Shown piece by piece: positions 49,755 to 59,527 of a stretch of 64,000 nt of DNA. Source of the stretch: Woeseiaceae bacterium (GTDB lineage Bacteria; Pseudomonadota; Gammaproteobacteria; Steroidobacterales; Woeseiaceae); assembly GCA_028279985.1 (NCBI GenBank), contig JANQMR010000024.1:62001-126000 (forward strand). Direction: 5' to 3'. The stretch's first letter is position 1; each line of letters begins with the position of its first letter. Under the pieces are notes generated by a model. It was not told the DNA's origin, ran no database searches, and saw only the letters and a program-made list of their open reading frames with translations. The position numbers and the translations under genes were made by a program.

Positions 49755-51710
49755 GTGAATTTCTTCGAGGCCCAGGACCAGGCAAGGCGCGCGACGCGCC
49801 GTCTGATCGTGGTATACGTGGCCGCCACGGCTGTCATCGTGGCCGGCGTGACGCTGGTCGTCGGCATCGCCCTTTACACGACATCCGGCGGTGCCGCCTA
49901 CCAACCCGCCGTTTTCCTGGACCGTCAGGCGCCGGTGCTTGCGGTCGTCGCCGTCCTCACGACGTTTTTCATCGCCGGCGCCACGCTGTATCGCATGGCC
50001 ACGCTGGCCGCCGGCGGCGCCCGCGTGGCCGGCGAGCTGGGCGGCACCGAGGTCACAGCCGACGTCAGCGACCCGCTGAGACGCCGGCTCCGAAACGTCG
50101 TCGAAGAAATGGCCATCGCCTCGGGAGTGCCGGTACCCGACATCTACGTCCTCGAGCAGGAGGCGGGCATCAATGCCTTCGCCGCCGGCTACGCCCCGGC
50201 CGACGCCGCCGTCGCGGTCACCCGCGGTGCGCTCGAGGTGCTAGACCGGGACGAGCTGCAGGGTGTGGTCGCACACGAGTTCAGTCACATACTCAACGGC
50301 GACATGCGGCTGAACATCCGCATGATGGGCGTACTATTCGGCATTATGTCCCTTGGCCTCATGGGCCGGATGATCCTCCGCGGCGGCGGCCGCCGCGGCG
50401 TCATCATCGCCGGACGGCGCAACAAGGGCGCCGGCGCGGTGCTGCTGATCGGCCTGGGGCTCGCCGTTTTGGGCGCCGTCGGCGTGTTTTTCGCAAGAAT
50501 CCTCAAAGCCGCGGTATCCCGCCAGCGGGAATACCTGGCGGATGCCGCGGCCGTGCAATTCACCCGGCAAACGCGCGGGATTGCCGGCGCCTTGAAAAAA
50601 ATCGGCGCTTATTCACAAAGCTCGCTGATCCGTGAGTCCGACGCGGAAGAAATCAGCCACATGCTGTTCGGGTCGGGCTTGAAACTGCCGCGGCTGTTTG
50701 CGACGCATCCGCCGCTGACGGCCCGCATCCGGGCGCTGGAGCCGGGTTTCAGCGAAAGCGACTATCCTAGCGGCGACCCGCGATCCGCCGAGCTTTCACC
50801 GCAGGCCGCCGAGGACGAGCGGCGACCGGCGGCCGCGATGGCCCTCGCGGCCGAAGGCAGCGTGCCGTCGCCAGCCGCGATCAGCGGCTCGGTCGGCCAA
50901 CCCGGCAGCGAACAGGTAGCTTACGCGATGCAGCTCCGCGCAAGCATCCCGGACCCGCTCTACGCCGCCGCCCATTCCGCCGACCGGGCCTGGCTGCTGA
51001 CGCTCGCGCTGTTGCTCGATCGCAGCGGCGGTGTCACGGGCCGGCAACTGTCACTGCTGGAGGAGCAACTGGGCGGAGACCGGCGGCGCGCCGTGGCGGC
51101 CTTGTACGACGTGCTGTCGTCCATCGGCGCCGAGTATCGCCTGCCGGTGCTCGAGATCGCGTTTCCCGCCCTGAAAAAGCGACCGGCGGCAGAGATCGAC
51201 TACCTGCTTGCACTGACTCGACGGATGATCGACATCGACGGCGAAGTCGATCTCTACGAATACTGCTTCCAGCGGGTGCTGTCCCACGGTCTCGCTCGAG
51301 CCGGCGCGGCCGTCGGCCGCCTCAAAGCCAACCGCGTCGAGGTCAGGGAGGCCGCCGTTCGGCTGCTGGGTATCCTGGCGAAACGCGGCCACGACAGCGA
51401 CGAGCGCCGCCGCGAAGCGTTTCGGGCGGGCTTGGGCGAATTCGGCTGGGCCGACGGTGTCGACTACGCGTCTGCCGGGAGCGGCTCCGTTGCGGGCGAT
51501 TCCGTCACCGGCGGCGCCTTTGGCGCGCTCGATCGGAGTCTCGACATTCTGTCGGCCCTCAATGCAGCCGGCAAGGAGCGTATCGTTGCCGCGCTGGCCG
51601 CGACCGCCGCCTTCGACGGCCGCCTCGCCGTCGCCGAAGCCGAGTTGTTGCGCGCCGTTTGCGCGACGCTGGATTGCCCGCTGCCGCCCATCGTCACCTC
51701 CGCCGTCTGA
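49755..51710 (+). CDS. M48 family membrane metalloprotease (HtpX-like) with C-terminal extension
   Basis: 651 residues, about twice the length of HtpX. Helices lie at about 18-40 and 60-80. The zinc site is HEFSH (174-178) with the third ligand E259 in SRQREYLADAAAV. Two more helices lie at about 190-205 and 225-247. The protease part ends near 340 (LFATHPPLTARIRALEP). The C-terminal 300 residues are helical with a TerB-like look (LALTRRMIDIDGEVDLYEYC, ELLRAVCATLDCPLPP). It probably degrades damaged membrane proteins. GTG start preceded by CGGAGG, 37 bases after lemA. Confidence 0.92.
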   Translation: MNFFEAQDQARRATRRLIVVYVAATAVIVAGVTLVVGIALYTTSGGAAYQPAVFLDRQAPVLAVVAVLTTFFIAGATLYRMATLAAGGARVAGELGGTEVTADVSDPLRRRLRNVVEEMAIASGVPVPDIYVLEQEAGINAFAAGYAPADAAVAVTRGALEVLDRDELQGVVAHEFSHILNGDMRLNIRMMGVLFGIMSLGLMGRMILRGGGRRGVIIAGRRNKGAGAVLLIGLGLAVLGAVGVFFARILKAAVSRQREYLADAAAVQFTRQTRGIAGALKKIGAYSQSSLIRESDAEEISHMLFGSGLKLPRLFATHPPLTARIRALEPGFSESDYPSGDPRSAELSPQAAEDERRPAAAMALAAEGSVPSPAAISGSVGQPGSEQVAYAMQLRASIPDPLYAAAHSADRAWLLTLALLLDRSGGVTGRQLSLLEEQLGGDRRRAVAALYDVLSSIGAEYRLPVLEIAFPALKKRPAAEIDYLLALTRRMIDIDGEVDLYEYCFQRVLSHGLARAGAAVGRLKANRVEVREAAVRLLGILAKRGHDSDERRREAFRAGLGEFGWADGVDYASAGSGSVAGDSVTGGAFGALDRSLDILSALNAAGKERIVAALAATAAFDGRLAVAEAELLRAVCATLDCPLPPIVTSAV

Positions 51711-51842
51711 CGTACAGGTGCACAACCGGTGAGCGCGGCGGCGATTTGACGTATTATTGCGCCATTCGAGCTTTTCGGGCTCGGGCTTCCTCTGACAAGC
51801 CGCAAGCTGCGGCGCGACGGCCCGGCCCAAGGATAGTCGATC

Positions 51843-52679
51843 ATGTTGTACAAATCGCTGACCGTACTGGTCATTTCACTCGCCCTGATCGTGATCGCGC
51901 CCGGCACGGCGCTTGCCGAGACCCGCGAAGAAAAGCGCGTCACCGAATCGGCGGACGTGCTCGATCAGTTTCTGAGAATTCCGGAACAGTCGATTCCGCC
52001 GACCTTGCTGTCGAGAGCCTATGCGGTCGCCGTGATACCGGGCGTGATCAAGGCCAGCCTGACCGTCGGCGCCCGCCACGGCAAGGGCATCCTCGTCGTA
52101 CGGCAGGACGACGGGGCGTGGAGCAATCCCGCGTTCATCGCCCTGACCGGCGGCAGCGTCGGATTCCAGGTCGGCGTCCAGTCGACGGACGTCATTCTGG
52201 TCTTCAAGACGCGCCGGGGGGTGGACGGTATTGCCAAAGGCAAACTGACCCTGGGCGCGGACGCGTCGGTCGCCGCCGGTCCGGTGGGCCGTCACACCGG
52301 CGCTGCAACCGACCTGGCATTCAAATCCGAAGTCGTTTCGTATTCGCGCAGCCGCGGTTTGTTTGCGGGCGTCGCGCTCGAAGGTGCCGGCGTCACGATG
52401 GACCGCAAGGCCAACGCGGCGTTTTACGGTTCATCAACTATAACGCCCGAGAAGATTTTCACCGGCGGGTCCGACATAGTAGCGCCCGAGGTCGCCGGCC
52501 GTTTCGTACGACTGTTGACAGCGCAAACCAGCCGCTTGCCGACGCAACCCGGCATGCGCGCAGGCCGGCCGGCGGAGACCAAACCGGCTGAGCAATCGAC
52601 GGTACGGACATTCGGCATCCCCGATCCCGACGAGAACGCCGCCGACGAAGACCTGCTGCAGTACGATACCGGCTATTGA
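51843..52679 (+). CDS. SYLF-domain (Ysc84-like) exported protein
   Basis: 278 residues with a signal peptide (MLYKSLTVLVISLALIVIAP up to ALA). The SYLF domain covers about 50-225: RAYAVAVIPGVIKASLTVGA, HGKGILVVRQDDGAWSNPAF, GGSVGFQVGVQSTDVILVF and SYSRSRGLFAGVALEGAGV. SYLF proteins bind phosphoinositides or other lipids in eukaryotes; the bacterial role is unclear, probably envelope lipid association. The C-terminal tail is acidic and low complexity. Its 3' end overlaps the convergent lipoprotein gene by seven bases. Confidence 0.92.
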   Translation: MLYKSLTVLVISLALIVIAPGTALAETREEKRVTESADVLDQFLRIPEQSIPPTLLSRAYAVAVIPGVIKASLTVGARHGKGILVVRQDDGAWSNPAFIALTGGSVGFQVGVQSTDVILVFKTRRGVDGIAKGKLTLGADASVAAGPVGRHTGAATDLAFKSEVVSYSRSRGLFAGVALEGAGVTMDRKANAAFYGSSTITPEKIFTGGSDIVAPEVAGRFVRLLTAQTSRLPTQPGMRAGRPAETKPAEQSTVRTFGIPDPDENAADEDLLQYDTGY

Positions 52680-53395
52680 CCGGCGGTATCGCCCGGTTCG
52701 TTTCCTTCTTCGTTTCCAACTTCAAGGGAGCGGCGACGGAATTCGTCACGGATCGCGTCCAGACTGGTTGGCGCCTGCGACTCCGTTTCGGCGTTTGACG
52801 CATCGCCGCGCTCGACCGGCGTCTCCGGGAGCGCGGGCGGTTCCTCGGCCATCGGTTCAACCATTGGTTCAAACATGGATTCAACCATGGGTTCCTGGAC
52901 CACGGGTGTCTCGGCCGCGGGTCCTTCGCCGGCAACCAAGCCACCGGCCTCTGCCGGCACCGGAATCACGGCCACGGGTGCGTTGCCCGCCGGTCCCGGA
53001 TCTTCGGCTGGCGGCAGCTCCACAGGTACCTCGCCGAACTGCGCGAGATACTCCGCTTCTTCCCGCAGACGCGCGGCTTCAGCCGCGCGCCGCCTCGCCT
53101 CGGCGGCGGCACGCTGGGCACGGCGCAAGGCCTCCCGCTTGCGTTCCGACTCAGCCTCGAGCTCGGCGCGCCTCAGGGCCTTTTCGCGCGCCAAAATCCG
53201 GTCGACGGCTTCCCGGGCATTCAGGCACTCGGCCTCATAGCGGGTTTCGGCCCGATTCCGGGAACAGCGCACCATCACCGCCTCGAGCACCACCGGATTC
53301 GCAATGAACTCCTCGACTGAACGCGGCGGCGGCTCTTCGCTACACGCGGTCAGCAGGACGGCGGCCAGGCCGAATGTGGTAAGACGCGTCAACAT
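52673..53395 (-). CDS. EexN-like lipoprotein with Ala/Arg/Glu-rich helix
   Basis: 240 residues. The lipobox is LLTAC in TTFGLAAVLLTACSEEPPP. The following SVEEFIANPVVLEAVMVRCS and YEAECLNAREAVDRI with paired Cys match short EexN-type lipoproteins. A long charged helix (REKALRRAELEAESERKREA and on) precedes a Pro/Glu/Met low-complexity tail containing a 12-bp-type repeat at about 52855-52893 (E-P-M-V-E-S-M). EexN proteins of conjugative plasmids hinder mating, but chromosomal relatives have no known role; no transfer genes are here. Confidence 0.72.
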   Translation of the reverse strand: MLTRLTTFGLAAVLLTACSEEPPPRSVEEFIANPVVLEAVMVRCSRNRAETRYEAECLNAREAVDRILAREKALRRAELEAESERKREALRRAQRAAAEARRRAAEAARLREEAEYLAQFGEVPVELPPAEDPGPAGNAPVAVIPVPAEAGGLVAGEGPAAETPVVQEPMVESMFEPMVEPMAEEPPALPETPVERGDASNAETESQAPTSLDAIRDEFRRRSLEVGNEEGNEPGDTAGQ

Positions 53396-53477
53396 GCTGT
53401 GGCAAACGTGCTCGAACCGACCGTGGTTCGGGCAAATATCAAGAAACTCAAGGCCCTGCATCCGGAATCATAACACC

Positions 53478-53496
53478 GGTGTCGACCGCCGACACC
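53478..53496. other. GC-rich hairpin in the gap before the LplT-like gene
   Basis: GGTGTCG-ACCGC-CGACACC, a perfect 7-bp stem, lies in the 232-base region between the divergent lipoprotein and transporter starts. No U-tract follows. It could affect either leader, but no function can be stated. Nothing else was recognised in this gap. Confidence 0.45.
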
Positions 53497-53627
53497 GACA
53501 CAGGTTCGCAATTTCGTGAACCGGCGGTAAGGTACCGGGCCGCCGTGCCGGACGGCGCCCGGTCACCGCCCCGCCGCGGGCCGGATGTTATAGTCGCGGG
53601 CCCGCAAGTCCTTGATGAAAGGCCCTG

Positions 53628-54956
53628 ATGTCGGAAACCGGCCAGTTCCGCCTGCTCGGCCAGCGGCGTTTTGCGCCGTTTTTCGTCACCCAGTTTCTGG
53701 TTGCCCTCAACGACAACGTGTTTCGCAACGGGCTGGTTATCCTGGTCACGTTCCAGGGCGTACTCGTTGCGGGCATGAACCACAGCCAGCTTGCCAACGT
53801 CGCGGCGATACTCTTCATCCTGCCCTATTTCCTGTTCTCCGCGACGGCCGGACAACTGGCCGACAAATACGAGAAATCGATGTTGATGCGGCGCATCAAG
53901 TTGCTGGAAATCGCCTTGATGCTGATCGCGGCGTTTGCCTTCGTATCGCAAGCGTACGTCGTCCTGCTGTTCGTGCTGTTTCTGATGGGCCTGCAGTCGA
54001 CGCTGTTCGGACCGGTCAAGTACGCCTATCTGCCGCAGCAACTGGCGACCGCGGAGCTGGTCGGCGGCAACGCACTGGTGGAAGCGGGAACCTATATCGC
54101 CATCATCCTGGGTTTGATCCTCGGCGGCTTCGCGGTTGCGGCAGGCCCGGACAATCAGACGCTGCTGGGCGGCATGCTGGTCGTCATTGCCCTTGCCGGC
54201 TACGTCGCGAGTCGCCAGGTGCCGCTGACGCCTGCGGTCGACCCGGCGCTTCGGATCAGTCTCAACGCCTGGCGTGCAACCTGGCGCATCGTCGGTTTCG
54301 CGCGCCGCGAAAAAAGCGTCTTCCTGTCGATCCTGGGTATCTCGTGGTTCTGGGCCTTCGGCTCGGCGATGATCGCGCAGGTACCGGCGTACACCCTCGA
54401 CTTCCTGAACGGCGACGCGAGCATCGCAACCAGTCTGCTGGTCGCGTTTGCGATCGGGGTCGGCATCGGGTCCTTGCTGTGCGAGCGGCTTTCCGGCCGC
54501 CGCATCGAGCTCGGCCTGGTGCCTTTCGGATCGATCGGCCTGTCCGTGTTTGCGGTCGACCTGTACTTCGCCCAACCTGTCCCGAGTCCCGATGCGGTTG
54601 CGACCGTCGGCGATTTCCTGAGCCGGCCGGGTAGCTGGCGGGTGCTGATCGATGTCGCACTACTCGGCGCTTTCGGCGGCTTCTACAGCGTGCCGTTGTA
54701 CGCGTTGATTCAAGAACGTTCGGAGCGCCGTCACCTGTCGCGCATCATCGCCGCCAACAACGTCCTAAATTCGCTGTTCATGGTCGCCGCCGCGGGACTG
54801 GCGATTGCGGCGCTGAGCCTGGGCTTCTCGATCCCGGAGTTGTTCCTGATCCTCGCGGCACTCAACGCCTTGGTCGCGATCTACATCTATTCACTGTCGC
54901 CGGAGTTCCTGACGCGTTTTCTGGCGTGGGTGACCTTGCGCGGCGATCGCCGCTAG
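53628..54956 (+). CDS. MFS transporter, LplT-like (lysophospholipid transporter)
   Basis: 442 residues with about 12 membrane helices. The N-terminus RRFAPFFVTQFLVALNDNVF is the LplT signature, followed by LPYFLFSATAGQLADKYEKS and LQSTLFGPVKYAYLPQQL. LplT flips lysophosphatidylethanolamine inward for re-acylation by Aas; here no acyltransferase is attached or adjacent. The ATG follows GAAAGGCCCTG. It converges on the large NTPase gene with 16 bases between stops. Confidence 0.9.
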   Translation: MSETGQFRLLGQRRFAPFFVTQFLVALNDNVFRNGLVILVTFQGVLVAGMNHSQLANVAAILFILPYFLFSATAGQLADKYEKSMLMRRIKLLEIALMLIAAFAFVSQAYVVLLFVLFLMGLQSTLFGPVKYAYLPQQLATAELVGGNALVEAGTYIAIILGLILGGFAVAAGPDNQTLLGGMLVVIALAGYVASRQVPLTPAVDPALRISLNAWRATWRIVGFARREKSVFLSILGISWFWAFGSAMIAQVPAYTLDFLNGDASIATSLLVAFAIGVGIGSLLCERLSGRRIELGLVPFGSIGLSVFAVDLYFAQPVPSPDAVATVGDFLSRPGSWRVLIDVALLGAFGGFYSVPLYALIQERSERRHLSRIIAANNVLNSLFMVAAAGLAIAALSLGFSIPELFLILAALNALVAIYIYSLSPEFLTRFLAWVTLRGDRR

Positions 54957-54972
54957 TGTCAGGGTGCCGAGA

Positions 54973-57900
54973 TCAAGGCTCCGTTTCACCGACCGCCAGC
55001 CTGCGCCGCCATTCCGTCAGCAGTTCCTCACGGTTACCGAACAGGCCGGGCCCGCTGCTGTCGGAAAAACGAAACGCCTGGATCGTCGGATAAGCGTCGC
55101 GCAACACCGGCAACATGAAATCCCCTGCCGTCATCCGGCCGCCCGTCGTTCGGCCGCCGAAAACCAAACCGGCACCGTTCAGCGCGCGCGGCAGCAGCAT
55201 CGCGTCCTGCCACTCCAGTCCCGTTGCCTTGACGATGACCTGATGCACCCAACGATCGGTTCGAAACAGCACCCGCAAACCGGACCGGGCAAACGCAATC
55301 TCGCGGACGGCCTCCGGCAAAGTCAGAACCGCCTCACCGGCCCGTGAATCCGCGAGGTCGAACTGCCGCGCCGTGTTCAGGGCATCGACGATCACGAGAA
55401 AACGACCGTCCGGCGACACGGCAATGTGTCTGACGGCGGCGTCGCCGCGCCACAGACGACGCAGGTTCCAGTTGCCGGCGTCCGTCGCCGACACCAGACT
55501 CAGCGAACCGCTCTCACTTCCCACGTAGAGATTGTTCGGATCGGCAAAAGCGAGGCCGTTGTGCGTCTCGGCGAAATCGATCGCCGCAAGGACACTGCCG
55601 TCGCGGACGTCGACGATCTCGGCGCGCGTGCCCAATAGAACGGCGAGCAGGCCGGAATCCGGCGAGAACGCCATAGCCGACGGCAAAGCGGCCGGAATAT
55701 CGATACCGAAAGGGAGAGGCTCGCCGTTTCTGCCGTTCCAGATCCGGATCGTGTTGTCGTCCGCGGCGCTGGCGACAAACCGGCCATCCGGACTCGTCAC
55801 CAGCATCCGGACGGCGCCGCTGTGGCCGATGAAACTGAGCTCTTCCCGGGCCGCGAGAAAGCGCTCGGGCAACTCGGCGGTCTCGACCCGGTGCACGTGG
55901 CCCGTGCGGTCGCCGATGAACACGGCGGCCGCGTCCGGCATCGCTACGACGGGAGCGTCGGCGGCGGGCGACCAAAGGGTGTGACCGTCGAAGCCCCGGT
56001 CTACGGCAATACTCGCGGGCACCGCCGGGACACGCCAGAATCGCACGCTGTCTCTCGGGCTGCCGGTAATCAGCACCTGTTCGTCGGCGCTGAATGCGAG
56101 TAAGCCCGTCGCGCCGCCCGCCCCGATCGTGGGGCCCAGGCGCTGGCCGTCCCGCGCACGATAAAGCTGGTAACCGATGCCGGGCTGGCCGACCGCCACC
56201 TGGCTGCCGGACGGCGAGAACTCGAGCTGCCACTGGCCACGACCCACTTCGTCGAGCAACAAGGCCTGCGGCTCGTCGATACGCCACATTGCGGCGCCCG
56301 CATTGCCGTAGACGACGCCGAGCGCGTCCCCGCCCGCGGAAAGGGCCAGGCGGCTGGGCTGCGCCCGCAGGTCGAGCTGCGCCAGCATCTCTCCGGCGGC
56401 GAAGTCCCAGACGCGCACGGCCCGATCGAAATCGGCAATGGCGATACGGCGCCCCGCATTGTCCAGCGCCACCAGGGCCGGCGAGCCGCCGACCAGCAGG
56501 CGCGATATCATGCCGCCGCCGTCCAGCGACCACAATTCCAGCGTCGTTTCGGTATCGCCGCGGCGTTGCACGAACAGATGCGCACCGTCTCCGGTCAGTC
56601 GTGAGCCGATGCTGCCCGGGCCGATGGGCAGCGTGGCAACGCGATCGCCGCTTACCGTATCCCAGACCGTTACCGTTTCAGCGGTCGCCGTTACCAGTCG
56701 CCTGGCGCCGGAATCCACGCCGATGAACTGTTCGCTCTCGTTGACGGCGACCGCCCGCACCGGTTGCGCGAACGCGAGATCCCAGATTCGGGCGCTGTCG
56801 CTCTGCATCGCCCGTGCGAACGCGAACCGGCCGTCCTCGCTGATCGAGATCCTTTCGGTATCGGTTTCGACCGGATCGAGGATATTCAGGCCCCGCTGAA
56901 AGTCCTCGACCAGCACCTGGGAGTCGAGGGTCAGGTTCCAGCCCACGAGGTGCCCGGAAACCCCGGTCACCTCGTCGCGCAAGCTCAGGCTCCAGGTGCC
57001 GGAGAGCATCTCGCCGCGCAGATCGCGAAGCTGATCGGCAGGAATCCGTAAATCCTGATTGGCTGCCGCGCGTTCGACGCCGGGATCGACTTCCACGGTT
57101 CGACCGGACGGCGCGATGAGCTTGATCCTCAGGTCGGACGCACGCGGATGACTCAAGGTGAGAGACAGTCCCACGCGCGATACGCTGGCCTCGCGATCGA
57201 CCGGATCGACAATGACGCGGCGCAACAGCGGCGTGACCTCCAGGGCGGTCATGCGCCAGTCGTCCCGGCGTTCGAGCCCTTGCGGCGTCAGGGTCCATTG
57301 CAACACACGCGCCTGCTCCGTCGCGGTCAGCACCAGACTGCCGGGGTCGAAGACGAATCGGCCGGCAGGCGGGCCGCCGAGACTGGCGAGCATCAGCGGA
57401 TAGTCGTCCGCGATCAGCATCGCGGCGCGGTTACGGCGCTCGGGAGTCGGCTCGAGCAGCGATTCGATCGTGGCGAACAAGGCCTCGTCGCGGCGTTCCC
57501 CGCGCATCGCCTCGAGGGAGCGGCGCTGCCAGAAATCGCCACGCAGCTCGTCGGCCAGCGCGTGCCGGCCCGTGAGCCGGGACGTCAGCGCCGCGATTGC
57601 CTCTATTTGCCCGACGTCGCGTGCACCCCGGGCGCGGCGGACCAGAAACGACTCGTAGAGCTTGTCCGCGGCTTCGGCATGTCCGGGAAACGAGCGGAAG
57701 TTGGACCAGGTCGTCTCGGCAACGGCGGGTTCCACGCTGTCCGAAGTCAATACCCGGACGTAGGGATTCGGCAAAAGCTGCGTGTACCAGAACGGAACCG
57801 CGATCATGACGAGAAACAGCGCGGCGGCGACGGCCGGCCCGCGCCAGTGCGTCGGCAGATTGTCGTTCGCCCATTTTGCGGTGAAAACCGATCCGAAAAT

Positions 57901-58992
57901 CCGGTTGCGGACCTCGAGCCGTCCGTCGATGTCGACCTCGATCAGCCCGACCGCCATCAGCTTGCGCTGTAACGCGGAGCCCATGTCGGTCGGCACGTCG
58001 ATACCCTTGCGCAGGCGTCCGTAGAGCGTCAGCAAGGCTTCCTTGCGCCTGTCCTCTTCGACGATACGCCGATGGATGTGGCTCATCATCGGTTCGCTGT
58101 GCAAGGCGGCGCGACCGGCGAGCTGCCGCATGACGATCTGGTCTATGTCGGCGTCGATATCCTCGGACATCACCTCTCGCGACACGGCACGGGCGAGCTT
58201 CTGGGTCAGGTACGGCTGGCCCCGTGTCCAGTGGTAGATCCGGTCGAGCGCCCTGGCGGCCGCGTCGCCGGCGAGACCGAGCTCGGTCGAATACCGGTCC
58301 AGGTCGGCGCGGGAAAAATCGTCCAGCGGTATCGACTGCGTCACCTCGAAAGGCGACGCTTCGGGCGTTTGAATCAGGCTTTGCGGATCGCATTCGCCGA
58401 TCAGCGCGAAGCTCAGCCGGGAAAAATCGGGATCGGTGCGACGGGCGTTGTGCGCGGCGCGAATACTGGCCAGCAACTGATCGGCGAACGGCAATTCGGC
58501 GACGCACTCCACCTCGTCGACGAAAACGACGACCGGTTCCGCAACATGTCGCAAAATGACTTCGGAATAGAAGTCGACCAGCCGTTGACGGTTCGACGCC
58601 AGCGATTTGTCCTGCCACCACGCCTGCAGGTCGAAACGAATCCTGAGCTGGCGCAACAGACGATAGGCCACGCTGTAATACCAGCGGCCGGGATCGTTGC
58701 CGGCGTCCCGCACGCTGATCTGCTCAAGATCGAGTATCGCAAGCTTGTGGCCGTTCGCTTCCAGGCGGGCCGCCGTGGCGGCCACCAGGCTGGACTTGCC
58801 GCTGCGATCGGGAGCGATGACGGCCACGTACCGGCATGCGAGGAGCGCCTCGAAGGTCAACTCGTCGGCGCGGCGGCCGATATAGCTGGCGCGAACGGCA
58901 TGCAGCGGCGGACCGACGCAGAAAAACTCGTCGACACCCTCGCTTTTCGGGCGCCCGGCGCCCGGCTGCTGTTGGTCCGTGGACTCGCTCAT
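54973..58992 (-). CDS. P-loop NTPase (STAND-like) / membrane segment / P-domain / WD40 beta-propeller protein
   Basis: 1339 residues with an uncommon architecture. Residues 30-300 form an AAA/STAND-like NTPase: Walker A APDRSGKSS (60-68), Walker B VVVFVDEVE (154-162), a LIGECDP sensor (197-203) and a winged-helix-like part up to about 370. One membrane helix follows (GPAVAAALFLVMIAVPFWYT, 385-404). Residues about 585-695 resemble a proprotein-convertase P-domain (SLTLSHPRASDLRIKLIAPS, LSGTWSLSLRDEVTGVSGHL). Many WD40-like blades cover about 705-1240, including LVTSPDGRFVASAADDNTIR. The tail names a RFSDSSGPGLFG segment. The NTPase resembles sensor proteins that detect a ligand with the propeller. 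ATG 58992 was chosen over GTG 59007. Confidence 0.85.
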   Translation of the reverse strand: MSESTDQQQPGAGRPKSEGVDEFFCVGPPLHAVRASYIGRRADELTFEALLACRYVAVIAPDRSGKSSLVAATAARLEANGHKLAILDLEQISVRDAGNDPGRWYYSVAYRLLRQLRIRFDLQAWWQDKSLASNRQRLVDFYSEVILRHVAEPVVVFVDEVECVAELPFADQLLASIRAAHNARRTDPDFSRLSFALIGECDPQSLIQTPEASPFEVTQSIPLDDFSRADLDRYSTELGLAGDAAARALDRIYHWTRGQPYLTQKLARAVSREVMSEDIDADIDQIVMRQLAGRAALHSEPMMSHIHRRIVEEDRRKEALLTLYGRLRKGIDVPTDMGSALQRKLMAVGLIEVDIDGRLEVRNRIFGSVFTAKWANDNLPTHWRGPAVAAALFLVMIAVPFWYTQLLPNPYVRVLTSDSVEPAVAETTWSNFRSFPGHAEAADKLYESFLVRRARGARDVGQIEAIAALTSRLTGRHALADELRGDFWQRRSLEAMRGERRDEALFATIESLLEPTPERRNRAAMLIADDYPLMLASLGGPPAGRFVFDPGSLVLTATEQARVLQWTLTPQGLERRDDWRMTALEVTPLLRRVIVDPVDREASVSRVGLSLTLSHPRASDLRIKLIAPSGRTVEVDPGVERAAANQDLRIPADQLRDLRGEMLSGTWSLSLRDEVTGVSGHLVGWNLTLDSQVLVEDFQRGLNILDPVETDTERISISEDGRFAFARAMQSDSARIWDLAFAQPVRAVAVNESEQFIGVDSGARRLVTATAETVTVWDTVSGDRVATLPIGPGSIGSRLTGDGAHLFVQRRGDTETTLELWSLDGGGMISRLLVGGSPALVALDNAGRRIAIADFDRAVRVWDFAAGEMLAQLDLRAQPSRLALSAGGDALGVVYGNAGAAMWRIDEPQALLLDEVGRGQWQLEFSPSGSQVAVGQPGIGYQLYRARDGQRLGPTIGAGGATGLLAFSADEQVLITGSPRDSVRFWRVPAVPASIAVDRGFDGHTLWSPAADAPVVAMPDAAAVFIGDRTGHVHRVETAELPERFLAAREELSFIGHSGAVRMLVTSPDGRFVASAADDNTIRIWNGRNGEPLPFGIDIPAALPSAMAFSPDSGLLAVLLGTRAEIVDVRDGSVLAAIDFAETHNGLAFADPNNLYVGSESGSLSLVSATDAGNWNLRRLWRGDAAVRHIAVSPDGRFLVIVDALNTARQFDLADSRAGEAVLTLPEAVREIAFARSGLRVLFRTDRWVHQVIVKATGLEWQDAMLLPRALNGAGLVFGGRTTGGRMTAGDFMLPVLRDAYPTIQAFRFSDSSGPGLFGNREELLTEWRRRLAVGETEP

Positions 58993-59124
58993 AAGTGTTG
59001 GCGACACCGGATAGTCAGCTCGTTCCGGGTATTATTCTGGGTGTTTTGGAATCCCGCTTCCAGTTCGAGGTCGCATTTTCACGAATCCGGTATACTCGCG
59101 CCACGCCCGACGAACGAGCCGCCC

Positions 59125-59382
59125 GTGCCACCCGTGGACTATTGCCACCGACATAACCTGGTCGACCCCGAAACCGCCGGCCTTGAGCGCCGCTACGGCA
59201 TACGCGTGCGCCTGCCGCCCGGCGACACGCTGCGTCGACTGCTCGGCGACGACTGGGAACGCCTGCACTGGTACCCGACCGAGCTCGAACGCGACAAGGC
59301 TTTCGACGACATGGCCCAACGCCACGGCTATTACCGCAAGACCGACACGCCGACACAGATTCTCGAGAAGATTCTGAGATAA
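59125..59382 (+). CDS. Small conserved-looking protein, function unknown
   Basis: 85 residues from a GTG. The sequence is compact and charged: YCHRHNLVDPETAGLERRYG, LPPGDTLRRLLGDDWERLHW, YPTELERDKAFDDMAQRHGY, and ends QILEKILR. There is no signal peptide or membrane helix. Codon use resembles the neighbours. It is divergent from the NTPase gene and 145 bases upstream of icd on the same strand. I do not recognise the family. Confidence 0.7.
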   Translation: MPPVDYCHRHNLVDPETAGLERRYGIRVRLPPGDTLRRLLGDDWERLHWYPTELERDKAFDDMAQRHGYYRKTDTPTQILEKILR

Positions 59383-59454
59383 GCCGTCTCCCGGGCGATC
59401 GAATAGACCTCGAATGGCCCTCAAATGGCCATGAATCGTTACGCCATGAATCGC

Positions 59455-59460
59455 TATAAT
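59455..59460 (+). promoter_or_regulatory. Candidate -10 element of the icd-aceK operon
   Basis: TATAAT is a perfect -10 hexamer 68 bases before the icd ATG. No good -35 box is visible at 16-18 bases. Upstream, CATGAATCG occurs twice, at 59430 and 59446, and CCTGCACGACAA is duplicated further downstream. The direct repeats could bind a regulator. Confidence 0.5.
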
Positions 59461-59527
59461 AGGCCGCCCCGGCGCCCTGCCGGCGGACCCTGCACGACAA
59501 CCTGCACGACAACAAGCGGAGCAACCC

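Noticed and set aside
53448-54575. Minus-strand frame of 375 codons opposite the LplT-like gene
   Set aside because: Composition is Arg/Asp/Gln-rich without hydrophobic or motif pattern; the plus strand encodes a clear transporter.
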